A stretch of DNA of 64,000 nucleotides from an uncultured Selenomonas sp. GTDB lineage: Bacteria > Bacillota > Negativicutes > Selenomonadales > Selenomonadaceae. The stretch spans positions 62,001 through 126,000 of the forward strand of contig CAJPOT010000004.1 in NCBI GenBank assembly GCA_905372355.1, given 5' to 3'. A program made the translations under genes and the position numbers. The notes beneath the pieces are model-generated. The model was not told the origin of the DNA and did no database searches. It worked only from the letters and a program-made list of their open reading frames with translations. Positions 39,097-47,913 of the stretch are shown here, one piece after another. Position 1 is the stretch's first letter. Every line of letters starts with the position of its first letter.

Positions 39097-40299
39097 CTAT
39101 TTTTGTAGGGATTCGATGCGGTCGAGGAGAACCTCTGCCACCTTCTGCTTGCTCATCAAAGGAACTTCCTCGACGGAGCCGTCACGCGCCACGATCTTCA
39201 CGAGATTCGTCTCCGTATTGAATCCCGCGTCGGGGCACGTCACATCGTTCGCCACGATGAGGTCAAGATTCTTCTTTTGGAGCTTCGCCTTCGCATAGTC
39301 GAGGAGATTCTGCGTCTCTGCCGCAAACCCCACAAGGATCTGCTTCTCCTTTTTTCGGCCGCCCAGTTCCAGCAAAATATCGGGATTCTTCTCCAAGACA
39401 AGCGTGAGTTCAGCGTCGTTCTTCTTGATCTTCTGCGCTTGCCGCGTCTTCGGGCGATAGTCGGCGACGGCGGCCGCCTTGATGACGATCGCAGCGTCCT
39501 CGGCTTCCTGCAGCACGGCATCGCGCATGGCGAGCGCCGATTCCGTACGCAGGACGCGCACACCGTCGGGATCGGCGAGCGCGACGGTGCCGCCCGCGAC
39601 AAGCACGACGTCAGCGCCGCGCCGCGCCGCCTCCTGCGCGATGGCATAGCCCATCTTGCCGCTCGAACGATTGCCGATGAAACGCACGGGATCGATGGCT
39701 TCAAGCGTGCCGCCCGCCGTCACGAGCACTTTCTTGCCGGCGAGCGTCTTGCCGCGCGCGCCCGCTTCTTCCAGCTCGCGCACGATGTCCTGAGGCTCAG
39801 GCAGACGCCCGACGCCCGAGACGCCACAAGCCAAGTATCCCGCTGCCGGCTCGATCTTATGCCAGCCACGCGCTTGGAGCTTTGCCATATTTTCCTGCGT
39901 CACGGGATTTTCATACATCGCGCTGTTCATCGCCGGAGCGAAGAAGATCGGCGATGTGACAGCAAGCAGCGTCGTCGTCAGCATGTCGTCGGCTATGCCC
40001 GCCGCCGCCTTGGCAATGATGTTCGCCGTAGCGGGCGCGATGAGCACAAGATCCGCCAGACGCGCCAGAGCGATATGTTCGACGTTCCAATGCGCAGGCT
40101 CTTCCCACATGTCGAGCGACACGGGCTGTCCCGTAATCTCGCGAAATGTCAGCGGCGTGACAAAATGGGCGGCCTCTTTCGTCATGACGACGTGAACCTC
40201 CGCCCCTTTCTTGCGCAGGCGGCTCGCAATCTCCACCGCCTTGTAGGCGGCGATGCCGCCCGTGACGCCTAAAAGGATCTTCCTGCCCGCAAGAACCAT
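39097..40299 (-). CDS. coaBC: Bifunctional phosphopantothenoylcysteine decarboxylase/synthetase
   Basis: Two consecutive CoA-pathway steps: ligation of cysteine to 4'-phosphopantothenate (CoaB, C-terminal half) and FMN-dependent decarboxylation (CoaC, N-terminal half). It is 400 residues. CoaC motifs: GVTGGIAAYKA, the active-site His in AHWNVEHI, and APAMNSAMYENP. CoaB begins near residue 188 (KKVLVTAGGTLEAIDPVRFIGNRSSGKMG) and contains the AAVADYRP and KIKKND motifs. The start overlaps the rpoZ stop by one base (TAATG). Last gene of the yicC-remA-gmk-rpoZ-coaBC run; no terminator separates it from the metK promoter. Confidence 0.96.
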   Translation of the reverse strand: MVLAGRKILLGVTGGIAAYKAVEIASRLRKKGAEVHVVMTKEAAHFVTPLTFREITGQPVSLDMWEEPAHWNVEHIALARLADLVLIAPATANIIAKAAAGIADDMLTTTLLAVTSPIFFAPAMNSAMYENPVTQENMAKLQARGWHKIEPAAGYLACGVSGVGRLPEPQDIVRELEEAGARGKTLAGKKVLVTAGGTLEAIDPVRFIGNRSSGKMGYAIAQEAARRGADVVLVAGGTVALADPDGVRVLRTESALAMRDAVLQEAEDAAIVIKAAAVADYRPKTRQAQKIKKNDAELTLVLEKNPDILLELGGRKKEKQILVGFAAETQNLLDYAKAKLQKKNLDLIVANDVTCPDAGFNTETNLVKIVARDGSVEEVPLMSKQKVAEVLLDRIESLQK

Positions 40300-40511
40300 T
40301 ACTTTATGCCGCCTTTGCTGCGTCGATAAAGGATGTCGCCTTCAGAAATCTCCTCCAGAGCAATCGTCACATCTTTCGAGGACTTCGCCACCACCTTCGG
40401 CTCATCGCCGCTCAAAAGCTGACGCGCACGCTTCGCCGCCAAGACGACGAGCGTGTAGCGGCTGTCGACTACCTCCAAGAGTTTGTTGATCGAAGGATCT
40501 GCCATGCTCAT
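40299..40511 (-). CDS. rpoZ: RNA polymerase omega subunit
   Basis: Small subunit that assists RNA polymerase assembly; 70 residues. The conserved core SRYTLVVLAAKRARQLL and the later SKDVTIALEEISEGDI match RpoZ. ATG at 40511 overlaps the gmk stop (ATGA). A second ATG two codons in (40505) is an alternative. Confidence 0.92.
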   Translation of the reverse strand: MSMADPSINKLLEVVDSRYTLVVLAAKRARQLLSGDEPKVVAKSSKDVTIALEEISEGDILYRRSKGGIK

Positions 40512-41125
40512 ATCGGATCTTCCCTTCCCTTTTCTATTTCGTCAAAAAGCTCTCCATTGCGTGCGACAAGGCGCCTCTCCGCCGCAAGGATGGCGCAGAC
40601 GGCATCGACCGCGCCATCGACCTCGTCGTTCGTGACGACGTACTTGTAGCACTTTCCCGCTTCAATCTCATCGATCGCCGCAGCGAGGCGCTTCTGCAAG
40701 ACGTCCTCCGTCTCCGTATCGCGCCCGCGGATGCGCCTTTCCAGCTCGGCGAGCGACGGCGGCAAGATGAAGATGTAGACGCCCTCAGGAAACTTCTCGC
40801 GCACCTTCATCGCGCCCTGCGTGTCGATCTCAAGCAAGATGTCCTCGCCCGCCGCGAGCTTTTCCTCCACCTTTTTCAATGGCGTTCCGTAATAATTGTC
40901 GTAGACCCTTGCCCATTCGAGCAATTCGTCCTTTTCGATCATTTTCTCGAACGCCTCGACCGAGAGGAAATAGTAGCTCTCGCCGTCGACCTCGCCCGCA
41001 CGCGGCTTTCGCGTCGTAGCGGAAACGGAGTAGGCAAGCGGCGTCTTTTCCAAGAGCGCCTGACAGATCGTGCCCTTGCCCGCACCCGACGGGCCGGAAA
41101 CGACGACCAAAAGTCCTTTTCTCAT
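40508..41125 (-). CDS. gmk: Guanylate kinase
   Basis: Phosphorylates GMP to GDP. It is 205 residues, standard length. P-loop [12 protein letters not shown] at residues 8-19, the GMP-binding [19 protein letters not shown] and [10 protein letters not shown] are all present. The start overlaps the remA stop (ATGA), and the end overlaps rpoZ, so the five genes are tightly coupled. Confidence 0.97.
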   Translation of the reverse strand: MRKGLLVVVSGPSGAGKGTICQALLEKTPLAYSVSATTRKPRAGEVDGESYYFLSVEAFEKMIEKDELLEWARVYDNYYGTPLKKVEEKLAAGEDILLEIDTQGAMKVREKFPEGVYIFILPPSLAELERRIRGRDTETEDVLQKRLAAAIDEIEAGKCYKYVVTNDEVDGAVDAVCAILAAERRLVARNGELFDEIEKGREDPI

Positions 41126-41400
41126 TTTCCGTCCTCTCTTCCTTTCGTTTCCGGAGTGTCTGACTCAAGAACGCGATGCGCCACGGTCTCCGGCTGCACG
41201 GCAGAAAGAATCACATGATCACTGTCCATGATGGCAACGGCACGCGTCCGTCTGCCGTAAGTGGCGTCAATGAGCCTGCCGCCGTCGCGCGCCTCCTGAA
41301 TGATGCGCTTGATTGGCGCCGATTCAGGGCTGACGATCGCCACGACGCGGTTCGCCGAAACGATGTTGCCAAACCCGATATTGATGAGCTTGATGTCCAT
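41122..41400 (-). CDS. remA: RemA-like DNA-binding regulator (DUF370)
   Basis: 92 residues; matches the RemA/DUF370 family, which in Bacillus subtilis activates biofilm matrix genes. The N-terminus [14 protein letters not shown] and the core [31 protein letters not shown] are characteristic. Outside Bacillus its targets are unknown. It is conserved next to gmk in many Firmicutes, as here, overlapping gmk by four bases. The last 20 residues are extra compared with the usual length of about 87. Confidence 0.9.
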   Translation of the reverse strand: MDIKLINIGFGNIVSANRVVAIVSPESAPIKRIIQEARDGGRLIDATYGRRTRAVAIMDSDHVILSAVQPETVAHRVLESDTPETKGREDGK

Positions 41401-41409
41401 ATTGACCCC

Positions 41410-42288
41410 TCACTCGATGTTTTGCACCTGCTCGCGCAGCTTCTCGACCTCACTCTTGATCTCGACGACAAGTTTCGCCGCCTGCGTGAAGTTCGCCTTC
41501 GCACCAATCGTGTTCGTCTCGCGATTGATCTCCTGAATCAGAAAGTCGAGCTTCCTGCCGATGGGCGCTTCCTCCACCTCGATCGTCTCACGGAACTGAG
41601 CAATGTGGCTCTTGAGGCGCACGACCTCCTCGTTGTAGCTGATGCGATCAGCGTAGAGCACCGTTTCCTGCAGGATGCGCATCTCATCAATGCCCTGCCC
41701 CTTGAGCATTTCGCTGAGGACGTTCCTCAGGTGCGTGCGGTAGCGCTCGACGATCTCCGGTTCGAAGGCCGAGAGTTTTTCGATTGCCTCGGCAAGGAAA
41801 TCGAGGCGCGGCTCGAAGTCGAGGCGCGTATGCTCGCCCTCCTTCTTTCGCATTTGGGCGAAATGCTCCAAAGCGCTTTCCAAGGCGTCAAAGACGAGCT
41901 CGCGGGCGTCAAGCACATCGCGGCTCTCCTCGTGCACGCGCAGGACGTCGGGATACAAGGCTATTTTACATACATCGGCGGGCGGTGTCAAATGCAGGAA
42001 ATCGCCAAGTTCATAAAGCGCCGTCTGATAGGCGCGTGCCAAGTTCTTGTCAACGACGATGGTCGCTTCCTTTTCACGCTTGTCATGAAAGGCGATGTTC
42101 ACATCGATCTTGCCGCGCGCCGAGAATTTCTTGATGGCATGGCGCATATCGTTCTCAAAGACATTGAGAGCGCGCGGCATGGAAAACGATATGTCCAGAT
42201 ACCGCTGATTGACCGATTTCACTTCCACATGAACCTTGTAATCCTCATTCTCCCGGCCCGCCGCGCCGAACCCCGTCATGCTCTTCAT
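41410..42288 (-). CDS. yicC: YicC-family endoribonuclease
   Basis: Member of the YicC/YloC family, 292 residues, recently linked to RNA cleavage. It begins with the invariant MKSMTGFGAAGRE and has VEVKSVNQRYLDIS near residue 30 and the C-terminal DFLIQEINRETNTIGAKA, both diagnostic. First gene of the remA-gmk-rpoZ-coaBC operon, a conserved order in Firmicutes. Confidence 0.93.
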   Translation of the reverse strand: MKSMTGFGAAGRENEDYKVHVEVKSVNQRYLDISFSMPRALNVFENDMRHAIKKFSARGKIDVNIAFHDKREKEATIVVDKNLARAYQTALYELGDFLHLTPPADVCKIALYPDVLRVHEESRDVLDARELVFDALESALEHFAQMRKKEGEHTRLDFEPRLDFLAEAIEKLSAFEPEIVERYRTHLRNVLSEMLKGQGIDEMRILQETVLYADRISYNEEVVRLKSHIAQFRETIEVEEAPIGRKLDFLIQEINRETNTIGAKANFTQAAKLVVEIKSEVEKLREQVQNIE

Positions 42289-42366
42289 GCCAACAGCCCC
42301 CCATTCCTGCTCATTCAGGGAACCGCCAATCTCCTCAGCGTTTCCTTCATTTTGTTATATCAAGGT

Positions 42367-42396
42367 ATTCTACCACACTTTTCGCCTCTTCGACAA
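42367..42396 (-). promoter_or_regulatory. Probable promoter of the yicC operon
   Basis: Minus strand: -35 TTGTCG (42391-42396), 18-base spacer, -10 TAGAAT (42367-42372), 79 bases before yicC and directly after the prfC stop. Confidence 0.5.
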
Positions 42397-42400
42397 GGCT

Positions 42401-44020
42401 TTATGCCTCCGTACGGTCGACGGGTACGGCATGAAGCAGGAGGTCGGGATTGTTCTCCGTGATCCAGCCGAGCGCCCATTCGTTGCTCACGAGCAGCACG
42501 GGATTGCCCCGGCGGTCGCGCACAAACATGCCGCGGTCTGCGCCGCGCAGAGTTGCGGGCGTGATTTCGCGCCCATCGGCGAATGTCATCCAACGCGCGA
42601 CTTCGTAGGGCTGCATCTGCAGCACGATATCGACATTGTACTCGTTCTTCAGACGGTATTCGAGCACTTCAAACTGCAGCGTGCCGACCGTGCCGACGAT
42701 GTAGGCGTCCGCGCCCGCGCCCTCCTGCATGAAAAGCTGGATCGCGCCCTCCTGCGTGAGCTGCTCGACGCCCTTGACGAACTGCTTGCGCTTCATCGTG
42801 TCCTTCGCCGAGACGCGTGCAAACTTCTCGGGCGGAAACACGGGAAAATCTTCGTACTTGAACTTGTGCGAGGCGTCCGTCAGCGTATCGCCGATCGAGA
42901 AGATGCCGGGATCGAAAAGCCCCACGATGTCGCCCGGAAACGCCTCGTCGATGATCTGCCGATCCTGCGCAAGAAACTGCTGCGGCTGCGCGAGCTTGAT
43001 CAGCTTTCCGCTCTTTTCGTGCCAGACGCTCATGTTGCGCTCGAACGCGCCCGACACAATGCGAATGAAGGCGAGGCGATCGCGGTGCGCGGGATTCATG
43101 TTCGCCTGGATCTTGAATACGAAAGCCGAGAAGCGCTCGTCCGTCGGCTCGATGATGCCATCGGACGAAGCGCGAGGCGCAGGCGCGGGCGCGAGTCGCA
43201 GATACTCTTCCAGAAAATTCTTGACGCCGAAATTCGTCATGGCAGAACCGAAGAACGTCGGCGTCAATTCGCCGCGATCGACCTTCTCGCGGTCGAAGTC
43301 CTCGCCCGCCGCATCGAGAAGCTCGATGTCGTCGGCGAGCGTCCGGCGCTCCTCTTCTGTCAGCTGTGCCATAAAAGCCTCGTCGTCGATCGAGCCGCAG
43401 ACGGAGACGCGTTCCGTCTGCCCGTGGCTCATATCGGCAGCGAAAAGCTCGACCTCGCGCTTCGCGCGGTCATAGACGCCTTTGTAATTGCCGTCCGTAC
43501 CGACCGGCCAATTCATCGGATAAGAGCGAATGCCCAAGACATCTTCCAGCTCCGCCATGAGGTCGAGCGGCGCCTTGCCAAAGCGGTCGAGCTTGTTGAC
43601 GAAGGTGAAGATTGGAATATGGCGCTCGCGGCAAACCTTGAAGAGTTTCTTCGTCTGTGCCTCGACGCCCTTCGCCACGTCGAGAATCATGACGGCGCTG
43701 TCGACCGCCATCAGCGTGCGGTACGTATCCTCGCTGAAATCCTGATGCCCGGGCGTGTCAAGGATGTTGATGCGGCAACCGCCGTAGTCGAACTGCAGCA
43801 CGCTCGACGTGACGGAAATACCGCGCTGCTTCTCGATCTCCATCCAATCGGACACGGCATGGCGCTGCGTCTTGCGCGACTTGATCGATCCTGCGAGATG
43901 GATTGCCCCACCGTAGAGCAGGAGCTTCTCCGTCAGCGTCGTCTTTCCCGCGTCCGGGTGCGAAATGATGGCGAACGTGCGCCTCTTCTCTATTTCCTTC
44001 TTCAATTCTTCCTGCGACAA
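42401..44020 (-). CDS. prfC: Peptide chain release factor 3
   Basis: Translational GTPase that recycles RF1/RF2 after termination. It is 539 residues. G1 SHPDAGKTTL, G2 region RGISVTSSVLQF, G3 DTPGHQDF, G4 NKLDR, and the RF3-specific FTFVNKLDRFG and VFSAFVFKIQANMNP-like stretch are intact. I chose the TTG at 44020 because GGGAGG lies 7 bases upstream; a GTG at 44035 would place that site inside the gene. A terminator lies only 30 bases upstream (44050-44086), so transcription may come through from the tRNA cluster. Confidence 0.94.
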   Translation of the reverse strand: MSQEELKKEIEKRRTFAIISHPDAGKTTLTEKLLLYGGAIHLAGSIKSRKTQRHAVSDWMEIEKQRGISVTSSVLQFDYGGCRINILDTPGHQDFSEDTYRTLMAVDSAVMILDVAKGVEAQTKKLFKVCRERHIPIFTFVNKLDRFGKAPLDLMAELEDVLGIRSYPMNWPVGTDGNYKGVYDRAKREVELFAADMSHGQTERVSVCGSIDDEAFMAQLTEEERRTLADDIELLDAAGEDFDREKVDRGELTPTFFGSAMTNFGVKNFLEEYLRLAPAPAPRASSDGIIEPTDERFSAFVFKIQANMNPAHRDRLAFIRIVSGAFERNMSVWHEKSGKLIKLAQPQQFLAQDRQIIDEAFPGDIVGLFDPGIFSIGDTLTDASHKFKYEDFPVFPPEKFARVSAKDTMKRKQFVKGVEQLTQEGAIQLFMQEGAGADAYIVGTVGTLQFEVLEYRLKNEYNVDIVLQMQPYEVARWMTFADGREITPATLRGADRGMFVRDRRGNPVLLVSNEWALGWITENNPDLLLHAVPVDRTEA

Positions 44021-44049
44021 AATACATCCTCCCACACCGTTGTCATTTG

Positions 44050-44086
44050 AAAAAAAGACTGCTGCAGAATCTCTGCAGCAGTCTTG
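44050..44086 (-). terminator. Terminator between the tRNA cluster and prfC
   Basis: 13-bp perfect stem (44055-44067 with 44073-44085), 5-base loop, then T6 on the minus strand. It follows tRNA-Cys by 12 bases and precedes the prfC ribosome site by about 20. Confidence 0.88.
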
Positions 44087-44096
44087 CCTATCGTTT

Positions 44097-44171
44097 TGGA
44101 GGCGACACCCAGAATCGAACTGGGGAATGAGGGTTTTGCAGACCCCTGCCTTACCGCTTGGCTATGTCGCC
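44097..44171 (-). tRNA. tRNA-Cys (GCA)
   Basis: 75 bases including encoded CCA. Acceptor GGCGACA pairs with TGTCGCC; anticodon GCA in the loop TCTGCAAA; discriminator U73, the cysteine identity base. T-arm CCCCAGTTCGATTCTGGG. Last of three tRNAs read on the minus strand. Confidence 0.96.
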
Positions 44172-44174
44172 GTA

Positions 44175-44249
44175 TGGAGCGGAAAACGAGGCTCGAACTC
44201 GCGACCCCCACCTTGGCAAGGTGGTGCTCTACCACTGAGCTACTTCCGC
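44175..44249 (-). tRNA. tRNA-Gly (GCC)
   Basis: 75 bases including encoded CCA. Acceptor GCGGAAG pairs with TTTCCGC with one G-U; anticodon GCC in CTTGCCAAG; T-arm with GTTCGAG. This would be a ligand read by the glyQS T-box. It lies 3 bases from tRNA-Cys. Confidence 0.96.
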
Positions 44250-44255
44250 ATGAAG

Positions 44256-44332
44256 TGGCGACCCGAAGGGGACTTGAACCCCTGACCTCCGCCGTGACAG
44301 GGCGGCATTCTAACCAACTAAACTACCGGGCC
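44256..44332 (-). tRNA. tRNA-Asp (GTC)
   Basis: 77 bases including encoded CCA. Acceptor GGCCCGG pairs with TCGGGTC by allowing G-U; anticodon GTC in CTGTCACG; discriminator G73 as expected for aspartate. First of the three tRNAs. Confidence 0.96.
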
Positions 44333-44367
44333 ATCCATCGCCTTCCGTAAGGTCGGCAACAAATAGT

Positions 44368-44396
44368 ATTATACAGAGCGATGGGGGGCTTGTCAA
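44368..44396 (-). promoter_or_regulatory. Promoter of the tRNA cluster
   Basis: Full consensus on the minus strand: TTGACA (44391-44396), 17 bases, TATAAT (44368-44373), with tRNA-Asp starting 36 bases after the -10. Confidence 0.93.
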
Positions 44397-44523
44397 GGAA
44401 TCTGAAAGAAATATTTCAACCTTCCGCTTCCCGTGAGTGCCTGCGCTCGCGTTTTAGCTAATTGCTCGACGCAAACCCGCATAGCCTTTCAGAAATGACC
44501 GAGCAAAAGCAACTGAATCATAG

Positions 44524-44552
44524 TTGCATACAGCACCCCATTCTGCTATAAT
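44524..44552 (+). promoter_or_regulatory. Promoter of hicAB
   Basis: -35 TTGCAT (44524-44529), 17 bases, -10 TATAAT (44547-44552), only 17 bases before the hicA start, so transcription begins a few bases before the ribosome site. Confidence 0.8.
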
Positions 44553-44569
44553 CTCCTTGAGGTGAAACC

Positions 44570-44827
44570 ATGCCTACAAAAGATATACTGCTTGAAAAGA
44601 TCTGCAGGAAACCCTCACCCGCGAATTTCACGGTGCGTGAGCTTGACGCCTTGATGAAGAAATGCGGCTGTGAAAAATTCCAGGGCGGAAGAGGCTCCGG
44701 CATCGGTTATTTTCATACGGCAAGCAAGCGCATCCTGCAGTTTGACGGCCCGCATCCCAGAAAGGAACTTTATCGGTATCAAATCAAGAAAGTCCTTGCG
44801 TTCTTGAAAGACATCGAGGAATTTTAA
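44570..44827 (+). CDS. hicA: HicA-family mRNA interferase toxin
   Basis: Small toxin of a type II toxin-antitoxin pair; HicA proteins cleave mRNA. It is 85 residues with a double-stranded-RNA-binding-like fold: GRGSGIGYFHT in the middle and GPHPRKELYRYQIKKVLAFLK at the C-terminus, the pattern of the HicA subfamily that lacks the classic GSH motif. GAGGTG precedes the ATG by 5 bases. It lies 12 bases before hicB, toxin first, as usual for hicAB. GC content is lower than in neighbours, consistent with mobility. Confidence 0.85.
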   Translation: MPTKDILLEKICRKPSPANFTVRELDALMKKCGCEKFQGGRGSGIGYFHTASKRILQFDGPHPRKELYRYQIKKVLAFLKDIEEF

Positions 44828-44839
44828 GGAGGATTCATC

Positions 44840-45181
44840 ATGAATCTGTTGGAATACAAAGGCTACCATGCGAAAATTTCGTTCGATGCACAAGACGCCC
44901 TCTTCATAGGCGAAGTGTTCGGCATCAACGACTCTCTAAACTTTCATGGCGCGAGCGTCGCCGAACTGAAAGATGCTTTCCATCATTGCATTGACAATTA
45001 TTTGGATGTCTGCAAAAAGCTTCAAAAGAATCCCGATAAGGAATTCAAAGGCACTTTCAACATCCGCATCCCGAGCGACCTTCATCGAAAGTTGGCGCTG
45101 GAAGCGACGAGGCACGATGTGTCTTTGAACCAATTTATCAAGGATGTCTTGACGCAGGCAACGACGGTGCCTCAGGCATGA
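44840..45181 (+). CDS. hicB: HicB-family antitoxin
   Basis: Partner antitoxin, 113 residues. The N-terminal half is a HicB/RNase H-like fold (YHAKISFDAQDALFIGEVFG, then HGASVAELKDAFHHCIDNYLD), and the C-terminal half is a ribbon-helix-helix DNA-binding module (FNIRIPSDLHRKLALEATRHDVSLNQFIKDVL). The antitoxin should bind the hicA promoter and autoregulate. AAGGAGG precedes the ATG. Confidence 0.9.
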   Translation: MNLLEYKGYHAKISFDAQDALFIGEVFGINDSLNFHGASVAELKDAFHHCIDNYLDVCKKLQKNPDKEFKGTFNIRIPSDLHRKLALEATRHDVSLNQFIKDVLTQATTVPQA

Positions 45182-45303
45182 GCTGTTTCTCTCTAGGGAA
45201 AAACCATGATGCTTCCATAAGACAAGAGCGCACTCCCCAGAAATCGGGAAGTACGCTCCTTCTATCTTGGGACGATGGTGAAAAATTCGCCGTCGTTCCT
45301 TTT

Positions 45304-46056
45304 TTAGTTGTTGAAGATATTCCTCAGCGCCTGCTTGTTGACGTCGCGGTTGAGCTGTGCGAGGTGCTTCGTGAGCTTGATCTCCTTCGGGCAGGCCTTC
45401 TCACAGTTCTGGCTGTTGCCGCAGCTCGTGATGCCGCCCTTGCCCATGAGGGCTTCGAGGCGCTTCGGCTCGTCGAACTTTCCGAGCGGATGGAGGTTGA
45501 AGAGCAGCGTCTGCACCGTCGGCGCAGGTCCGATGAAGTCGGACTGCGGGCCGACGTTCGGGCACGCCTCAAGGCAGCAGCCGCACGTCATGCAGTGCGA
45601 AATCTCATACGTCGTCTCCGCCGTGTAAGGATTCTGCAGCGGAGCATCGGGGTTGTCCCACGAGCCGTCGATCTCGATCCAGCCATGGATGCGCTTCAGG
45701 CTCTCGAACATGACGGAACGATCGATGAGGAGGTCGCGGATGACGGGGAAGGTGCGTGCCGGCGCGAGCGTGATCGGCTGCTCAAGCTCGTCGACGAGCG
45801 AGCAGCAGGCCTGACGCGCCTTGCCGTTGATGACCATCATGCAGGCGCCGCAGACCTTCTCCAGGCAGTTGCACTCCCAGTTGACGGGTGCGACCGTCTT
45901 GCCGTCGACCGTCACAGGGTTCTTCTGGATCTCCATCAGAGCCGCGACGACGTTGAGGCCGGGACGATAGTCGACATCGAATTCCTGCTTGTAGGGGCTG
46001 GCGTCAGGGCCATCCTGGCGCTCTATGATGAATCTTACTTTCTTCTGTTCTGCCAT
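45304..46056 (-). CDS. frdB: Fumarate reductase/succinate dehydrogenase iron-sulfur subunit
   Basis: Electron-transfer subunit of the membrane quinol:fumarate reductase, 250 residues. The 2Fe-2S site is at CNCLEKVCGACMMVINGK, and two further cluster motifs, CMTCGCCLEACPN and the later CGNSQNCEKACPKEIKL, provide Cys for the 4Fe-4S and 3Fe-4S centres. Third gene of frdCAB, 16 bases after frdA. With fumarase just upstream, the complex probably works as fumarate reductase in an anaerobic malate-to-succinate branch; direction is inferred. Confidence 0.95.
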   Translation of the reverse strand: MAEQKKVRFIIERQDGPDASPYKQEFDVDYRPGLNVVAALMEIQKNPVTVDGKTVAPVNWECNCLEKVCGACMMVINGKARQACCSLVDELEQPITLAPARTFPVIRDLLIDRSVMFESLKRIHGWIEIDGSWDNPDAPLQNPYTAETTYEISHCMTCGCCLEACPNVGPQSDFIGPAPTVQTLLFNLHPLGKFDEPKRLEALMGKGGITSCGNSQNCEKACPKEIKLTKHLAQLNRDVNKQALRNIFNN

Positions 46057-46072
46057 TTGCTATCTCCTCCTC

Positions 46073-47875
46073 TTACTCTTTCTTCGCTACCGCGTAGTTA
46101 CGCGCACGCGGCTTGATGAGCGAATGATCGAACTCGTCGTAGCTGACGATCGGCTCTTCCGTCTTCGGGTCGTAGTCGACGATGGAGATGCGCATGAAGT
46201 TCTTGTCGTCACGCGGCATGAAGACGAGCTCGTCGCCGTCCATCATGCGCTTGCCGTTCGCGTCGAGGGCGATCTTGGCATGAGCGCCGCGGCTCTCGTC
46301 GCGGCAGCGAGCCGCCTTCGTGATGCACATCGCGTAGAGGATCATATTGCGCAGCTGGCGCACGAACATGGCTTCCTGGTTCGCCCAATGACCGCGATCC
46401 GTCAAGCCGATGTTGTCCCAACGCTTGAGGATTTCCTTGAGCTCCACGAGGCACTGGTCGAGGCCGTTGTTGTCGCGCTCGATGGAGACGTACTTGTACA
46501 TGAGGTCGCCAAGCTCGTGATGAAGCTTGTGCGCGTTCTCGGGGCCGTCCATCTTGAGGATGCCTTCAAACTGGTCGACGACCTCCTGACGAGCCTTGTC
46601 AAGCTCCGCCTGCGTGAGGGCGTCGCCAAGCTCGCCGGACTTCGCCATACGCATGGCTTCAGGGCCGGAGACCGTGCCGGAGTAAGCAGCGGAAAGGAGC
46701 GAGTTCGCACCGAGGCGGTTCGCGCCGTGATACTGGTAGTCGCACTCGCCCGAGGCCATAAGTCCCTTGATGTTCGTATGATGCAGACGGTCGACCCAGA
46801 TGCCGCCCATCGAATAGTGGACGGACGGGAAGATCTCCATCGGCACCTTGCGCGGATCTTTTCCGACGAAGTCCATGTAAATTTCGAGGATACCGCCGAG
46901 CTTGTGCTCCAGGTAATGCGGATCGATATGCGAGAGGTCGAGGTAGACGCGGTTCTCGCCGTTGATGCCCAGACCCATGTGCACGCAGACCTTGAAGATA
47001 GCACGCGACGCGACGTCACGCGGCACGAGGTTGCCATATGCCGGATACATGTCCTCAAGGAAGTACCAGGGCTTACCGTCGCGATAGACCCAGACGCGTC
47101 CGCCTTCGCCGCGGCACGCCTCGCTCATCAGGCGGTTCTTGTCGGAACCCGGAATCGCCGTCGGATGAATCTGGATGAACTCGGGGTTGCCGATGTGTGC
47201 GCCCTGCTGATAGACAGCGGATACGGCCGAGCCGTTGCAGATCGTCGAAGCCGTGCAGCGGCCGAACACCTGGCCTGGGCCGCCCGTCGCGAGGATGACG
47301 ACGTCGGCGGGAAACGACTTGATCTCCATCGAGTTCATGTTCTGCGCGACGATGCCGCGGCAGATGCCGTCCTTGTTCTTGATGATGCGGATAAATTCCC
47401 AGAACTCATACTTCTTGACGCCACCCTTGACTTCCCAGCGGCGAACCTGCTCGTCGAGTGCATAGAGGAGCTGCTGACCTGTCGTCGAGCCGGCAAAACA
47501 GGTGCGCTTGTTCTTCTGACCACCGAAATTGCGGAGGTCGAGGTTGCCTTCAGGCGTGCGTGTGAAGGGAACGCCCATGCGGTCGAACATCTTGATGAGC
47601 TTCGGCGCCGCCTCGACCATGCCCTTGACCGCGACCTGATCGGCAAGGAAGTCGCCGCCGTAGACCGTATCATCGAAATGTTCGTAAACGCTGTCATGCT
47701 CGCCCTTCGAGTCCATGCAGGCGTTGATGCCGCCCTGCGCACACAGCGAGTGGGAGCGCTTTACGGGGCAGTAGGAAAACAGGTCGACTTCGCCGCCGAG
47801 CTCACAGACCTTGATGGTCGCCATGAGACCCGAGAGACCGCCGCCTACAATAATGATTTTCTTCTTTTCAGCCAT
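46073..47875 (-). CDS. frdA: Fumarate reductase/succinate dehydrogenase flavoprotein
   Basis: Catalytic FAD subunit, 600 residues. N-terminal IIVGGGLSGLMATIKV binds FAD; the covalent-flavin His is in KRSHSLCAQGGINAC; substrate-site residues follow in IQIHPTAIPGSD, RGEGGRVWVYRDGKPW and the capping domain. YSMGGIWVD and GANRLGANSLLSA are also conserved. GGAGA ribosome site. Sits between frdC and frdB. Confidence 0.96.
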   Translation of the reverse strand: MAEKKKIIIVGGGLSGLMATIKVCELGGEVDLFSYCPVKRSHSLCAQGGINACMDSKGEHDSVYEHFDDTVYGGDFLADQVAVKGMVEAAPKLIKMFDRMGVPFTRTPEGNLDLRNFGGQKNKRTCFAGSTTGQQLLYALDEQVRRWEVKGGVKKYEFWEFIRIIKNKDGICRGIVAQNMNSMEIKSFPADVVILATGGPGQVFGRCTASTICNGSAVSAVYQQGAHIGNPEFIQIHPTAIPGSDKNRLMSEACRGEGGRVWVYRDGKPWYFLEDMYPAYGNLVPRDVASRAIFKVCVHMGLGINGENRVYLDLSHIDPHYLEHKLGGILEIYMDFVGKDPRKVPMEIFPSVHYSMGGIWVDRLHHTNIKGLMASGECDYQYHGANRLGANSLLSAAYSGTVSGPEAMRMAKSGELGDALTQAELDKARQEVVDQFEGILKMDGPENAHKLHHELGDLMYKYVSIERDNNGLDQCLVELKEILKRWDNIGLTDRGHWANQEAMFVRQLRNMILYAMCITKAARCRDESRGAHAKIALDANGKRMMDGDELVFMPRDDKNFMRISIVDYDPKTEEPIVSYDEFDHSLIKPRARNYAVAKKE

Positions 47876-47913
47876 GTAGGTTCTCTCCTTATCTATACAT
47901 CACAATCAATCGA

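Noticed and set aside
45225..45270. A hairpin after hicB
   Set aside because: The stem has several mismatches and no T-tract on either strand, so I do not call it a terminator.
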